Shown: positions 1-8,975, counted from the first letter of the stretch. The stretch: 10,924 bases of DNA from Monoraphidium neglectum (GCF_000611645.1 NW_014013370.1:18482-29405); one strand, 5' to 3'. The notes: generated by a model not told the origin, from the sequence alone. Program-made: numbers and translations.

Positions 1-2534
1 CCCGCCTCCACCACGCCCCGCACCCCCTTGAGCGCGGCCGCGGCCGCCGCCTCCCCCTCGCCACCCTCGCAGCCGGCGCCGGCGGTGAACAGCACGTAGT
101 GCGGCCCCGCGTGGCCGTGCAGCAGCCGCGCCAGCGCCGAGTGGAACTCGGCCGCGTGGCACGGCGCGGGGTCCTCCGCGCCGGCGGCGGCGTTGAACAC
201 GCCCGTCGAGAGGTACCGGTCTCCCCTGTCGCACACCACGGCGACGATCACGGCATCGTCCACCTCGGCGCTGAGCCGCAGCGCGGCGCTGACCGCGCCG
301 GCGCCGGAGATGCCGGCGAAGATGCCCTCGACGCGCGCGAGGCAGCGGGCGGTCTCCTCGGCCTCGCGGGCGGTGAGGTCGAGGACGCGGTCGATGCCCT
401 CGGGCTTGTACAGGCTGGGCACGTAGCCGGGGCTGCGGGGCGGGTGCCGGGGCAGCAGCCGGCGCTTGCGTCATGTCATGAGGGGTCGACAGACAGAGGC
501 CATGTGTTGGTGCGCAGCCCTCGTGTCGCTGCCGGGGCTCGCCGCAGCAGCGCGTGGGATTGGCGTCGCTTGTTGGCGGACACATGTCCGAGGATACGCG
601 GCGGGCGGCGTGCGCGCGGCGCACCTCCAGCGGCGGATGCCTGGGATCGAGACGTGCTCAGACGGCTGCAGGCCCACCACCTGTACTGCCGGGTTTCTCT
701 CTTTCAGGTACCTGCCAGTCCCCATGATCGTTCCAAACGTGCCCATACTGCTGACCACGTGCGTCACGCGGCCGCCGGTCTGCGCCCAGATCTCAGGGCC
801 TGAAGCGGACACCAGGTAATTTGCGGCGGTTTGAACGTAGATGTGTTGAGGACAGTGCGATTGCGTGCTTGTGAATTTGTGTAAATGCGTGTGTCTGCTT
901 GTGTGTGAGGGGGTATGCGCTCGAACACCCCAGCACAGAGAGGCGTGCCGCTTCTGGAAACAAACAGCCATGCCTGGCTTGACAGCGCAGCAATTCTTGG
1001 CTCTATCCTGCGCAGCAATTCTTGGCTCTTGTGCGCATGTCAGTTTTCCGCCCCCACATACGAGCAACCGGCCCTGAAATCCTGCGACACCAGGTCGGTG
1101 GCATCCCATTACGACGCCGCCGCGGCGCCTCACCCGTGCCGATGTAGTGTGAGGCGGTGTTGTCCTCGTTGTTGTATTGATCCAGGCAGTGGCCCAGCCC
1201 CTCACGCTCCATCTGCACCAGCATGTCCCTGGACGCCTCCATGCTGGGCGCCAGGATCACCTCGGCCCCATAGGCCGTCATGGTGGCCTGGGGTTTGGGG
1301 GTGTGTTTAGGAGGGGAGAAGGCAGGGTTTTTTTTATGGGTTTTGTGGTTGTGCGCGCCGTCTTAAGTGCTAGTCCAGATGCAGGTTGAGCCGCAGGTGG
1401 GCGACTGATGGTGGGAAAGTGCCTGTCGGTTGCAAGTTTGGGCCGCAATTGCAGTAGATGATGAAGCAAGGCCGGTCCAGGGAGGCAACGTTGTGATTGC
1501 GCTCACAATGCGCTCCGCGCTTGAGCTTGAGGGCAGGATGAGCTTCAGCTTGTAGCCTGCAGTGTGTTGAGATTTGAGGCTGATTGTCAGCGCAGAGGGG
1601 AGAGGGACACGGCCAGGCACCATCGTGCAGGTGGGTGGCCACCCCAGGCAGCATTTGCTTGTCCATCTGAACCAGGCCTCCGAGCTAATGAATAGCAGCC
1701 ATTGCATACCGCATCACCACCCATAATCAGGTCAGGTTGTGGCTTGATGTCAAAGCTTGCGTCACAGGAGCCTGCGCCTGCATATGCTGCTGCTGCCGCA
1801 CAGCAGCAGCCGCCAACGAATGGCGGCCCCGCCAACTTGGTACACCCCAAGTTTCTCCCCGCCTCCTTGCCCCCGCCGCCGCCGCTCACCCCTGATCGCC
1901 GCCGCCATCGCCAGCGCGATGCCCGTGTTGCCGCTGGTGGCCTCTATGATTGTGTCGCCGCGTCTGATCTGGCCGCGCCTCTCCGCCTCCTTCAGCATGT
2001 GCAGCGCCGGCCGGTCTTTGGCCGAGCCGGCCGGGTTGTGGCCCTCCAGCTTCGCGAGGACGATGTTTGTGGTGTTCCCTGGCAGGTGCTGCAGGCGCAC
2101 GATGGGCGTGTGGCCGACTAGCTCCTCCACAGTGGGGAACGCATCACGGAGTCCCGGCCGCGGCAGCGCCACACGAGGGGCCGTCGGGGCCGTCGCAGGG
2201 GCCGGCGCAGGGGTCAGGGTGGGCGGGGCAGGCGTCCGCGCCCGCTGGCGCACCGCCGCCGGGGCGGCCTGCGCTGCGCGCTGCTGCAGGGTTTGGGAAG
2301 GGAGGCGTGCACTCGTTGAGCATGTTGTCTTGGCCGGGCCAGGGATGGCTGCACGGGGCTGCGTGCTGCTGCACCCTTAACAAGCAATGCTGAGGGGAGC
2401 CATGCCTCGGCTGGAACTCCACTTGTGTACCGATGTGAGCTCTTACGCAGTGTTATGCGCATTTCATCTGGTGTCAAGTATGCATAGGCACCCACCTGAA
2501 CGCGCATTGTCGACCCAGATTGTGTCGTGGCCAT
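1..2534 (-). CDS. cysM-like: CysM-type cysteine synthase, organelle-targeted, C-terminus cut by window edge
   Basis: PLP enzyme of the O-acetylserine sulfhydrylase family, making cysteine from O-acetylserine and sulfide or thiosulfate. Exons on the minus strand: 2534-2496, 2283-1890, 1556-1507, 1287-1134, 799-625 and 432 to beyond 1; all introns are GT-AG and phases match, giving 414 complete codons. Residues 1 to about 60 are Ala/Pro/Arg-rich, as in a transit peptide. Visible motifs are NPAGSAKDR with the PLP lysine at about 102, TSGNTGIALAM at 129-139, the phosphate loop GTFGT at 232-236, GLQPSEHVSIPGIRRW at 255-270 and CDRGDRYLSTGVF at 338-350. The last two and the ALAM form of the TSGNT motif are closer to bacterial CysM than to CysK or plant OAS-TL. 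Oddities: GISGAGA (311-317) replaces GVSSGGA, and at least 60 residues follow the normal family end. The start ATG at 2534 is the best upstream exon with a CAG|GTGGGT donor but is not proven. Cystathionine beta-synthase is a less likely alternative. Confidence 0.88.
985..1029 (+). repeat. short tandem duplication in an intron
   Basis: The 20-base string GCGCAGCAATTCTTGGCTCT occurs at 985-1004 and again at 1010-1029, a period of 25 bases. It lies inside the intron 1133-800 of the cysteine synthase gene, away from both splice sites, and looks like a local slippage duplication. Confidence 0.85.
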
Positions 2535-2585
2535 GCGGTCTGCCCCGGCCAAGAGCTATTTTTCACCGCTTCAAGCTTACTTAGG

Positions 2586-2591
2586 CTTATA
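2586..2591 (-). promoter_or_regulatory. possible TATA-like element of the cysteine synthase gene
   Basis: On the minus strand the sequence reads TATAAG within GGCTATAAGCC, about 52 bases upstream of the proposed ATG at 2534. Position and motif fit a TATA box, but a six-base match in this locally AT-richer spacer may be chance. Confidence 0.2.
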
Positions 2592-3023
2592 GCCAGCTAA
2601 TAATGTCTCAAATGCTCTCGTATGCTCGGTTCAGTCCGCAGAATGGTCGCCAGGGGTTGGGGGCGCTACAGCGAGGAAGGGCCTCTTCAACAATAGTGTC
2701 GGTTGATACATGCAATAAGGTTGAGTTAGACAATCACAGTTTGGAGCGGAACCAGAAACAGGACATCCGACCGTGTCGACGAGCATTGCAGGCCTGATTA
2801 CCTCCGCATCATAGCTCGGAGCATATGCGCGTGCCAGCCGGTAGCACGACATCGTATGTTTTGCTGTCAAGATTCTCAAAAACCTCCAGTTTTTTAATCT
2901 CTTGATGGGTTGGAGACTTCGCACCAGAAGAGGTTGAAACCGCTGCTGCTGTCACAGCTTCCATGATAACATTCTCTCACCACCCGCTCACACTATAACT
3001 GCTCGCTGCTCAACTAGCCTCAA

Positions 3024-3028
3024 TTACA
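3024..3028 (-). terminator. TGTAA poly(A) signal, probably of the heme oxygenase gene
   Basis: TGTAA is the usual polyadenylation signal of chlorophyte nuclear genes. This is the first minus-strand copy after the heme oxygenase stop at 3677, which implies a 3' UTR of roughly 650 bases. That is long, so an unrecognised nearer signal is possible. Confidence 0.4.
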
Positions 3029-3676
3029 AAAGCTTCAGAAATACCTATCCAGGCGTAGTACTGTATCAATGTGCTACCTGGAAGAATTGTCCGTGTGTGG
3101 TACTTGAAGGCACAAGGCAGCTGTGCATTTGCAGTCGTGGCCAAAAAGCGGTGAAGGCGTCCTTGACGCCTGTCCCAGGCGACCAAAGATTGGTGACTTA
3201 TATACTTCCAGGTAGGTAGAAACAGGACATGTCCAGAGCGTAATCGCGTGGACATGCAGTGTGCAGGCAGCAATCCAGCCACCCCCTATCGCACCGCTCC
3301 TCTGCAACACCTATCTTGCAACGACCCTGCAAACAAATTCGCCAATGACCTCTGCTGGTGCACGAAGTGACTGGCGACAATAAAACACCCATTATTGGGT
3401 ACAGGGGCAGGCCGAACGTGCAAATGTGCGTATTGGCATCGGCAGGGGTGCCATATGCAAGCGCCACCTGTCTGCAGGCAGGCGTGCGGCCCCATGCACG
3501 CTCATGGCCGTTGCCCGCCCGATCAACACAAGGCGTATGCACGAACAGCCAGCGGAGCCCAAAGCGCCACAGCCTCTGCGCGTTGCATGCGCGCGATAAC
3601 GTCAGCCTGGGGGATGCCTGCGGGCGCATACACGATGCATCGATCAAATCCAACGGCGTAGTGCAGACACTTCTTG

Positions 3677-4546
3677 TCAAGCAGCCGCGGCAGACCCCGC
3701 CCTCGGCTGCCACCGCAGCGCAACCCACGCCGCCACGGCCGCCAGCAGCAGCGCAAGCAGCGGCGCGCGCAGCGACGCTGCGGCGCGGCCAAGGGCGGCC
3801 AGCGTGCGCGACAAGGGGAGCTCGAACTCTGACACAACTGCGTTGTTCCTGTGGAACTGCTCGACCGCTTGCTCCACACACGCGCGCTGCGCGTCTGGCG
3901 AGAGCTTGCTGCCGGCCTCGTTGACTGCAGCCCGCAGCTGCTCCAGGCGCGCGGCCTTGTCAGGGACCTGCATCTTGATAGGATGATGAGGGGCAGGGTG
4001 TGTGGGCGCAGGGGGACGCCGGGCGGCTGCGTGGGCAAGGCAAGCAGAGTGCTGCCGCTACCCACGGCTTTGGTGATATGCCCATCTCGATGAAGAGGCG
4101 GTCCAGGGGACTCCCTCTTCGCTTGTCCTGCGCTGCGTTCAGCCCGCGCTCCTTATTGCACGCTTGGCCGCGCGTAATCCGCACCCCCTCACATTAAAGA
4201 ACGCCAGCCCCTGGTCGGCGGCCGCCTCTAGGCCCAGCCCGCCGGCGACGCGGCGCCCCATGAAGCCGAGCAGCACGGGCACGTGCAGCGACCAGGCGTA
4301 AGGCAGCAGGAGGGACGGGTCCTGCTCCCCCAGGGCGCGCAGGTGTGCCGCATACGCCTCTGCGCTCACTGAGGGCGGCAGCGCGGCCGCCCAGTCTGGG
4401 CCGAGCCAGAACTGACGAGGGGATTGCAGAGGGAGGAATGGTGTGCGGCGCGGCGCGGCACGTCGAGGGGGGCAGGCGGCCACGGCCCGTCAAAAGCGGG
4501 GCAGTCATTGGCAGTCACCCAAATTCTCAACAGCAGCAGCAGCGGC

Positions 4547-4577
<31 letters not shown>

Positions 4578-5454
4578 GTAACGGGCCATCTGCTGCCCAC
4601 CTCCAGGTCTCTCTGCATCGCCTCGACGCGCGAGCTCCAGGAAAGCGCGAGTGCGGCGACGCCGGCCAGGGTCGGGGATTTGCTGTGGCGTTTGAGGGAC
4701 GCCTCCAGCTCCGTGTACACGGGCAGGAACTGGCCCAGGGCCTGGGGGTTTGAGGCAGGGGCGGGGGTGTCGCCTGGGGGTTTGGGCTGCGGCACCAGGG
4801 TGTGTTTGCCGAGGATGCCGGGGCATTGGAGCGCACCGCTGGGGAACGCACGTCCCTGTGCTTGCGGCGGGCGCGGGACGCATGGTACGCCTTGTAAGGG
4901 GCCCCGCTGCCACGGGTTCCGGGGAGCGGTGCAGGGTCGGGGTGCGCGCCTTGGCGTACAGCTGCCTGTCTGTGAGCGCCACGGCCAGCTTGGCGAGGAT
5001 CAACGCGTTGGCGATGTGGTGGTGGCGCCGCGTGGCGCGGCGCATCGCCACCGTGATGGGCTCCTGGTCGCGCTGCCGGCGTTGGGTTGGGAGCGCAGTG
5101 GGGGCAGCGGGGCGAGGCGCACATGTCAGCGTCGGCAGGCAAAATCACCGCACAAAACAGCATGTCGCGCGACTTCAGGCAGCCCGAAACGAACCTGCAT
5201 CACTGTCAACTCCTTGAATTTCTTTTCAGCCTCGAATTTCTGTTGCAGCTCAGATCGTGCGGTCACACTAGATCGCGAACTGCTCTGAAACCCCTGATTG
5301 CTTGACAAGCTGCAATATCCTATCTGATACACCGTTATGCAGGAATCACGGCAGCGCAGGCCACCTGAGCCCCTGGGTGAGTCGAGTGATACCAGCACGG
5401 TGTGCAGCGCACCTTCAAGAGGCAGAGCCGGCGCCCAGGCGCCGAGTGCAGCAT
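3677..5454 (-). CDS. HMOX-like: heme oxygenase homologue with C-terminal membrane anchor
   Basis: Family role: oxidative opening of heme to biliverdin, CO and iron. Minus-strand exons: 5454-5413 (tentative), 5284-5195, 5072-4950, 4741-4601, 4411-4193 and 3967-3677, all joined in phase 0; about 301 residues in total. It follows animal HO in order: ATRRHHHIANA, where the middle His fits the proximal heme ligand (human His25); ALGQFLPVYTELEASL against the helix ending YHIYVALEEE; DLEFWLGPDW against DLAFWYGPRW; QDPSLLLPYAW; GLAFFN; then a helix like human MTPAVRQRVIEEAKTAF. The last 30 or so residues hold a hydrophobic span (LRAPLLALLLAAVAAWVALRW) before a short tail, matching the tail anchor of animal HO-1 and HO-2. 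Oddities: the GDLSGGQ distal-helix motif reads PVLLGFM, and one intron (4949-4742) must use a GC donor. Exons from 5284 downward are well supported; the start at 5454 is a guess, with ATG at 5200 as an alternative giving about 259 residues. Confidence 0.82.
4531..4578 (+). repeat. CAG/CGG trinucleotide run in a heme oxygenase intron
   Basis: This is a 48-base run of CAG then CGG triplets with one CAG interruption near the end. It lies inside the intron 4600-4412 on the other strand, next to the donor at 4600. It is a simple microsatellite, likely length-variable. Long Ala, Gly or Arg runs in overlapping open frames come from it and are not protein. Confidence 0.9.
4740..4784 (-). repeat. duplicated 3' splice-site sequence (two copies, 32 bases apart)
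   Basis: The minus-strand string CAAACCCCCAGG occurs at 4784-4773 and again 32 bases downstream at 4752-4741. The downstream copy is the acceptor required by the homology-based exon 4741-4601. The upstream copy would be an equally good AG and would add 32 bases, shifting the frame. Confidence 0.7.
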
Positions 5455-7549
5455 GCACCGCGGGTGTGCAAGCTGTCCAAGCACCCCAATTGACTCTTAG
5501 CCACGTCATCAACTCTTCACGTGCCCCTGCCCCGGCAGCAGGTGGGCCCCAGCGTGGCGCCGTGCCGCGCGCTGTGCCGCTCGCCCCACCGCGGCGCGGG
5601 GGCATCCGCGGCCTGCCGCTCCTCGCGGTGCTGGGTGTGGCGCTGCTGGCGCTGAGGCTGGGCGTGCGGGTGGTGACACTGGTCAAGACGCGAGGGGCGG
5701 CGGTCGAAGCGGCCAATCAGCAGCAGGAGCAGCAGCAGCGGTTGCAGCAATCTGACAGCCGGAAAGCCCAGGTGCGTCAAGAGATTCGAAGCAGAGTGAC
5801 CTGGTCGGTGCCTGTTGAACAGCTTTGGCTGACTGGATTTGCAGGCCTGTGGCGGCAGCGCGCCTGCGAGCACACGACTTGGTTGGCTTTCGGCTCTCGG
5901 CACACGGGCTGAAACCCCCGCTGGGGCTGCTTGAATGATGCACCGCAGGCAGCCGTCCGTGACCATGCAAGCCAGCGCGACGCATCCTTCTCACAAGCAC
6001 CTGCCAAACCCCCGCTCGAGTCCTCATTTCGCCATCTGACGTGCCCGCCCGCTCCCCTGCCCTGAACACCCCCACCCCTATCCCCTCTGGGGCACCCAAG
6101 GCGCCAAGCGTGCTTTCCAAGGCGCAGCTTGCCCAGGCGGACGGCTCCGACGGGCGGCCGGTATATCTTTCCATCCTGGGCGACGTTTTCGACGTAAGCT
6201 CCAAGCCCGAGTTCTACGGCAAGGGGAGCGGATACCACCACTTCGTTGGCACCGACGGCAGCCGCGCGTTTGTAACGGGTAGGCACCGCGGTGGCCGGCA
6301 GGGTGCGGTTGATGCGCCGCTGCAACTGTGGTGCATGCACCTGTTTCGCCTTGCGGCTTGTTTTGCTGGAGAGGGCCGCGGCGCTTTGTCACAGCTCGTG
6401 CACCCTTAACCCCTCCTTTTGTCTAGGCGAATTTGAGGGGCCGCCCCGTGCGGAGGTGCTGGATCTGAGCCCGGAGGATGTCCATGGGATTGTGGGCTGG
6501 AGGGACTTCTACTTCAGGGTGAGCTCTAGAAACTTAGAATCCGATCTGCACTGGGCGCTGCGCTGTAGTCAACCCTTTGCACCAGCACACGAGGCCAGCT
6601 GCAAACAACAAGCGGTTGCCTTTTCTGGGAGGTTTTCATTGCGACTGGGGGCCGCCGCTCGTGGCCCTGCCCGCACACGACCACGGCCTGTGCACACCAC
6701 ACCACTGTTTGTCATTCGCGGGCCCCGGCCCAATCCCCGCCGCCCTGCCCTCTTCGACCTTTGCGCCCAGACCTACCCCCACAAGGGGCGAGCGGAGGGG
6801 CTGTACTACACAGCGGCCGGCGAGCCCACAGATACGCTCCGGCAGGTGGAGGCGCGCGCGGCCGAGGGGGCGCGGCTCAAGGAAGAGAAGGCAAAGGAGG
6901 TGGCGAAGTACACGTCATGCGGCATGAAGTACACTACTGCCGAGGGTGGGTGCTGGGTTGGGTGGTGGGGGACCATGGTGGATGAGAGCACGTCGCACGT
7001 AGTTGCAGTATCTACTAGCGAAACCGTGCTCGCACATGCAAACAGGTTTGCTGTGGTGCGCATGCATGCCCAACCCCCTTACACACGGAATTTTCTGGGA
7101 CATGCTTGTGTGTCATACGCGCACGTTACACATACTCCTGCACACAATGTATGCATGGACACACGCACTTGCATGCAACCAGCTGCAACTCGAACGCGCC
7201 CACACCCCTAGGAGGCAAGGTGTGGTGTGAAACAGGCATGTACCCGCGAAAGCTGTTCGACGGGATGGACGGCGGCGCGGCAAGCTTCCGCTGCGTCTGC
7301 ATGAACGACATCGGGTGGAGCGACCTGCTGCAGGTGAGCGCCTCGAACACGAGCATCGGCGCGAGCTTCCCAGCCGGTCCAAACGCACGTTATTCTCAGC
7401 TGAGCAGCCTGGCCGGGCCGCTCGCCGGGTCTGGAAATGGGTGTTTCATTGATTGCTCTTGCCCTGCTGCTAATGCCTTGCAGGTGTATCCTGATTGTGA
7501 CCCGGACTCGAGCACCTGCCAGACGGCGCCTCCCTTGGAGGAGTCGTGA
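5337..7549 (+). CDS. CYB5D2-like: membrane-anchored neuferricin/CYB5D2-like cytochrome b5 (MAPR) protein
   Basis: A member of the membrane-associated progesterone receptor group of cytochrome b5-like proteins, which bind heme through tyrosine. Exons: 5337-5771, 6101-6278, 6427-6518, 6771-6945, 7215-7333 and 7484-7549; phases match and the total is 354 residues. Residues 1-90 are Ala/Pro/Arg-rich. A transmembrane span at about 92-116 (LPLLAVLGVALLALRLGVRV) is followed by a Gln-rich coil at 128-138. The heme domain reads LSKAQLA, DGRPVYLSILGDVFDVS, EFYGKGSGYHHFVGTDGSRA, then LSPEDVHGIVGWRDFYF, as in human neuferricin. After it come a charged helix (LKEEKAKEVAKY) and the family tail C..KYTTAEGGKVWCETG, PRKLF, FRCVC. 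The ATG at 5337 is the only in-frame Met before the membrane span. The acceptor of exon 2 is an AAG at 6098-6100, chosen because it keeps frame and the domain start; acceptors further upstream are possible. Confidence 0.85.
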
Positions 7550-7614
7550 TCAGCGTTGCCAGGCGGATTAATTTAGAGCAGCAAGCAAAGCCTACACAAG
7601 CGGTGCGATACTCC

Positions 7615-7619
7615 TGTAA
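7615..7619 (+). terminator. TGTAA poly(A) signal of the neuferricin-like gene
   Basis: TGTAA, the chlorophyte polyadenylation signal, begins 66 bases after the TGA at 7547-7549. This distance is normal for a short 3' UTR and supports the end of the gene model. Confidence 0.7.
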
Positions 7620-8024
7620 GCTGGTTGTCTCAAGTGGGCCACTACCTTGCAATTCCGACTGCCGGTCTGCGACCCACGCGGACGGCGACAGCGGCAGTTG
7701 CAGACGGCGGTTCCGCATTGTCCAACCTGCGGGCCCGGAAGTCGCTGGAGAAGCTGCGGCCAGGTTCTGGGATAGCCTTGGTGGTATGTCAAACGGGCCT
7801 TTGCTGTATGATAAGTTCCGAGGAGTGTGGAAGCGGCGCATCTCGGGTTCTCCTCTCAGTGCATAGACGAGCTCAGGGAGTGCAGATTGTTTCATAGGTC
7901 ACAGGAAATCACACAGCTGAATCTTGTCAGGAGTTGTGTAGCGAGCACCGGAGGTTAGCGGAGCGAGGAGGGCTTGGAGATCTGCCTCAACGAGTGTCGG
8001 CTTGAGCAGAGGCGTCTCATCGCC
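7620..8024. other. spacer between two plus-strand genes
   Basis: This stretch should hold the promoter and 5' UTR of the small membrane-protein gene starting at 8025. Open frames here (for example 7546-7866 on the plus strand) show no motif, hydrophobic span or splice-linked partner. No clear TATA box or repeat was seen. Confidence 0.5.
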
Positions 8025-8975
8025 ATGGGGCTGCTTTCATCGATAACCAAGGTCAGCACACACTTATGGGGGGTGCTGTTGCGCAGCAGGGTTGGCGTGG
8101 CAGCAGCAGCGGCAGCAGCAGCAACAGCACGAGCAGCATCGCGCGCACGCTTGCGCTCTAACAGGCAACGCGTCGCTGCGGCTGGCCTAGCAAGATCAGG
8201 CCATGAGCCAGGAGGTTGATTCCCAGCTGCGCTCTTCTCTGCCGTTTGGAAACCCTCAGCTGTGTCCACAGTGGCAAAGGGCCCCACATCATTATACTGT
8301 CGTGCAAGCGCCGCCATCGCCAACCAGCACACAACATCCTCGCGCGACTGCATGCGCTCAGGCTTACCCGAGGGCCATGTGGCCGACTCGGCAGCAGGTG
8401 CTCGGGTATGCCGCGTGGGGGGGCGTCGTGGGCGCAGTGGCCATCTACGCGACCCAGCCCTGGTGAGCGCCGTGTGGGATTGTGTCGGGCATGCAGGGCG
8501 CGCACGGGACAAGCCTCGGGGCGGGACACGCCTCGGGGCACCTCCCAGCACAGAATTGTGGCTCGGTCGCGGCGTGGGCGCCGGGGCAGGGAAGCAAGCA
8601 AGCGCCGGAAAGGCAGCAGTGCAGCAACGGAGGATGCAGGCGGGACTGGCAGGCGGGGGCGGGGCCTGCAGGGCGTGTGGAGGCGGAGGCACGGCCACAG
8701 CGTGACATGGTGCGTCCGTATGGTGCCACGCCGTGTCGCAACTGGCTGCGGCCGGCAGTGCCTGGAGGCACGGCGTCCCTGCTGCACGCCTGCATCTCCG
8801 GCAGGCAACTGACAGCCAAGCACCCCGGCGCGGCCTGTTGGCAAGGCCATGACTTCACTCCCGCGCCCAACATTCCTAACTGGCGTTGATGGGTTGTATG
8901 CGCGCACCCACAACCACGTGCAGGGAGACAATCTCGTCAGCGCTGGGGCTCAAGAAAGAGGAGGGCTCCCACTGA
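8025..8975 (+). CDS. small single-span membrane protein, 59 residues, unknown function
   Basis: I do not recognise the family. Three exons join in frame: 8025-8051, 8362-8462 and 8924-8975. The joins are AAG|GTCAGC to GCTCAG|GCTTAC in phase 0 and CCCTG|GTGAGC to CACGTGCAG|GGAGAC in phase 2. The product starts MGLLSSITKAYPRAMWPTRQ, has one hydrophobic span (VLGYAAWGGVVGAVAIYA) and ends with QPWETISSALGLKKEEGSH, a short hydrophilic tail before TGA. The ATG at 8025 has a good context (CATCGCCATGGGG). Size and shape (basic N-terminus, one span, charged C-terminus) recall small accessory subunits of mitochondrial respiratory complexes or ATP synthase, but this is only analogy. Alternatively exon 2 could begin earlier, since the frame is open from the ATG at 8203; the stretch 8203-8361 has no protein-like character. 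An intronic CAG-rich tract lies at about 8100-8138. Confidence 0.6.
8100..8138 (+). repeat. imperfect CAG trinucleotide tract in an intron
   Basis: A run of CAG, CGG and related triplets (GCAGCAGCAGCGGCAGCAGC and onward) within the first intron (8052-8361) of the small membrane-protein gene. It is a simple low-complexity repeat. Poly-Ala or poly-Ser frames through it are artefacts. Confidence 0.8.

Larger units (their letters stand above)
2535..3676. other. spacer: cysteine synthase upstream region and heme oxygenase 3' region
   Basis: There is no convincing coding exon on either strand. Short open frames exist, but none shows a known motif, a membrane pattern or splice-linked continuation. 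The part from about 2580 to 3100 is clearly more AT-rich than the flanking genes. Because both neighbours are on the minus strand, the right part is read as the long 3' UTR of the heme oxygenase gene (to about 3010 if the TGTAA signal at 3028-3024 is used) and the left part as the promoter side of the cysteine synthase gene. No tRNA, repeat or transposon remnant was seen. Confidence 0.6.

Noticed and set aside
99..803. Plus-strand open frame of 234 codons opposite the cysteine synthase exons
   Set aside because: It is antisense to two exons with clear CysM homology and reads as Arg/Ala/Gly-rich filler.
2603..3310. Short open frames in the AT-richer spacer
   Set aside because: No homology, no membrane or repeat pattern and no phase-consistent splice links; they fit untranslated sequence.
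4366..5163. Minus-strand open frame of 265 codons over the heme oxygenase exons
   Set aside because: It is a different frame from the homologous exons, rich in Pro, Arg and Ala, with no recognisable domain.
4443..5288. Long plus-strand open frame of 281 codons antisense to the heme oxygenase gene
   Set aside because: It runs through a trinucleotide repeat giving poly-Ala and across introns and exons of the opposite gene, and shows no family motif. GC-rich antisense frames are often open by chance.
7546..7866. Possible small plus-strand gene after the neuferricin-like gene
   Set aside because: It overlaps the upstream stop codon and poly(A) signal, and shows no motif, membrane span or supported splice partner.
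7955..8698. Minus-strand open frames of about 250 codons opposite the small membrane-protein gene
   Set aside because: Low-complexity Ala/Arg/Pro composition and a poly-Ala tract from the CAG repeat. The plus-strand reading explains the region better, with a membrane span and consensus splice sites.
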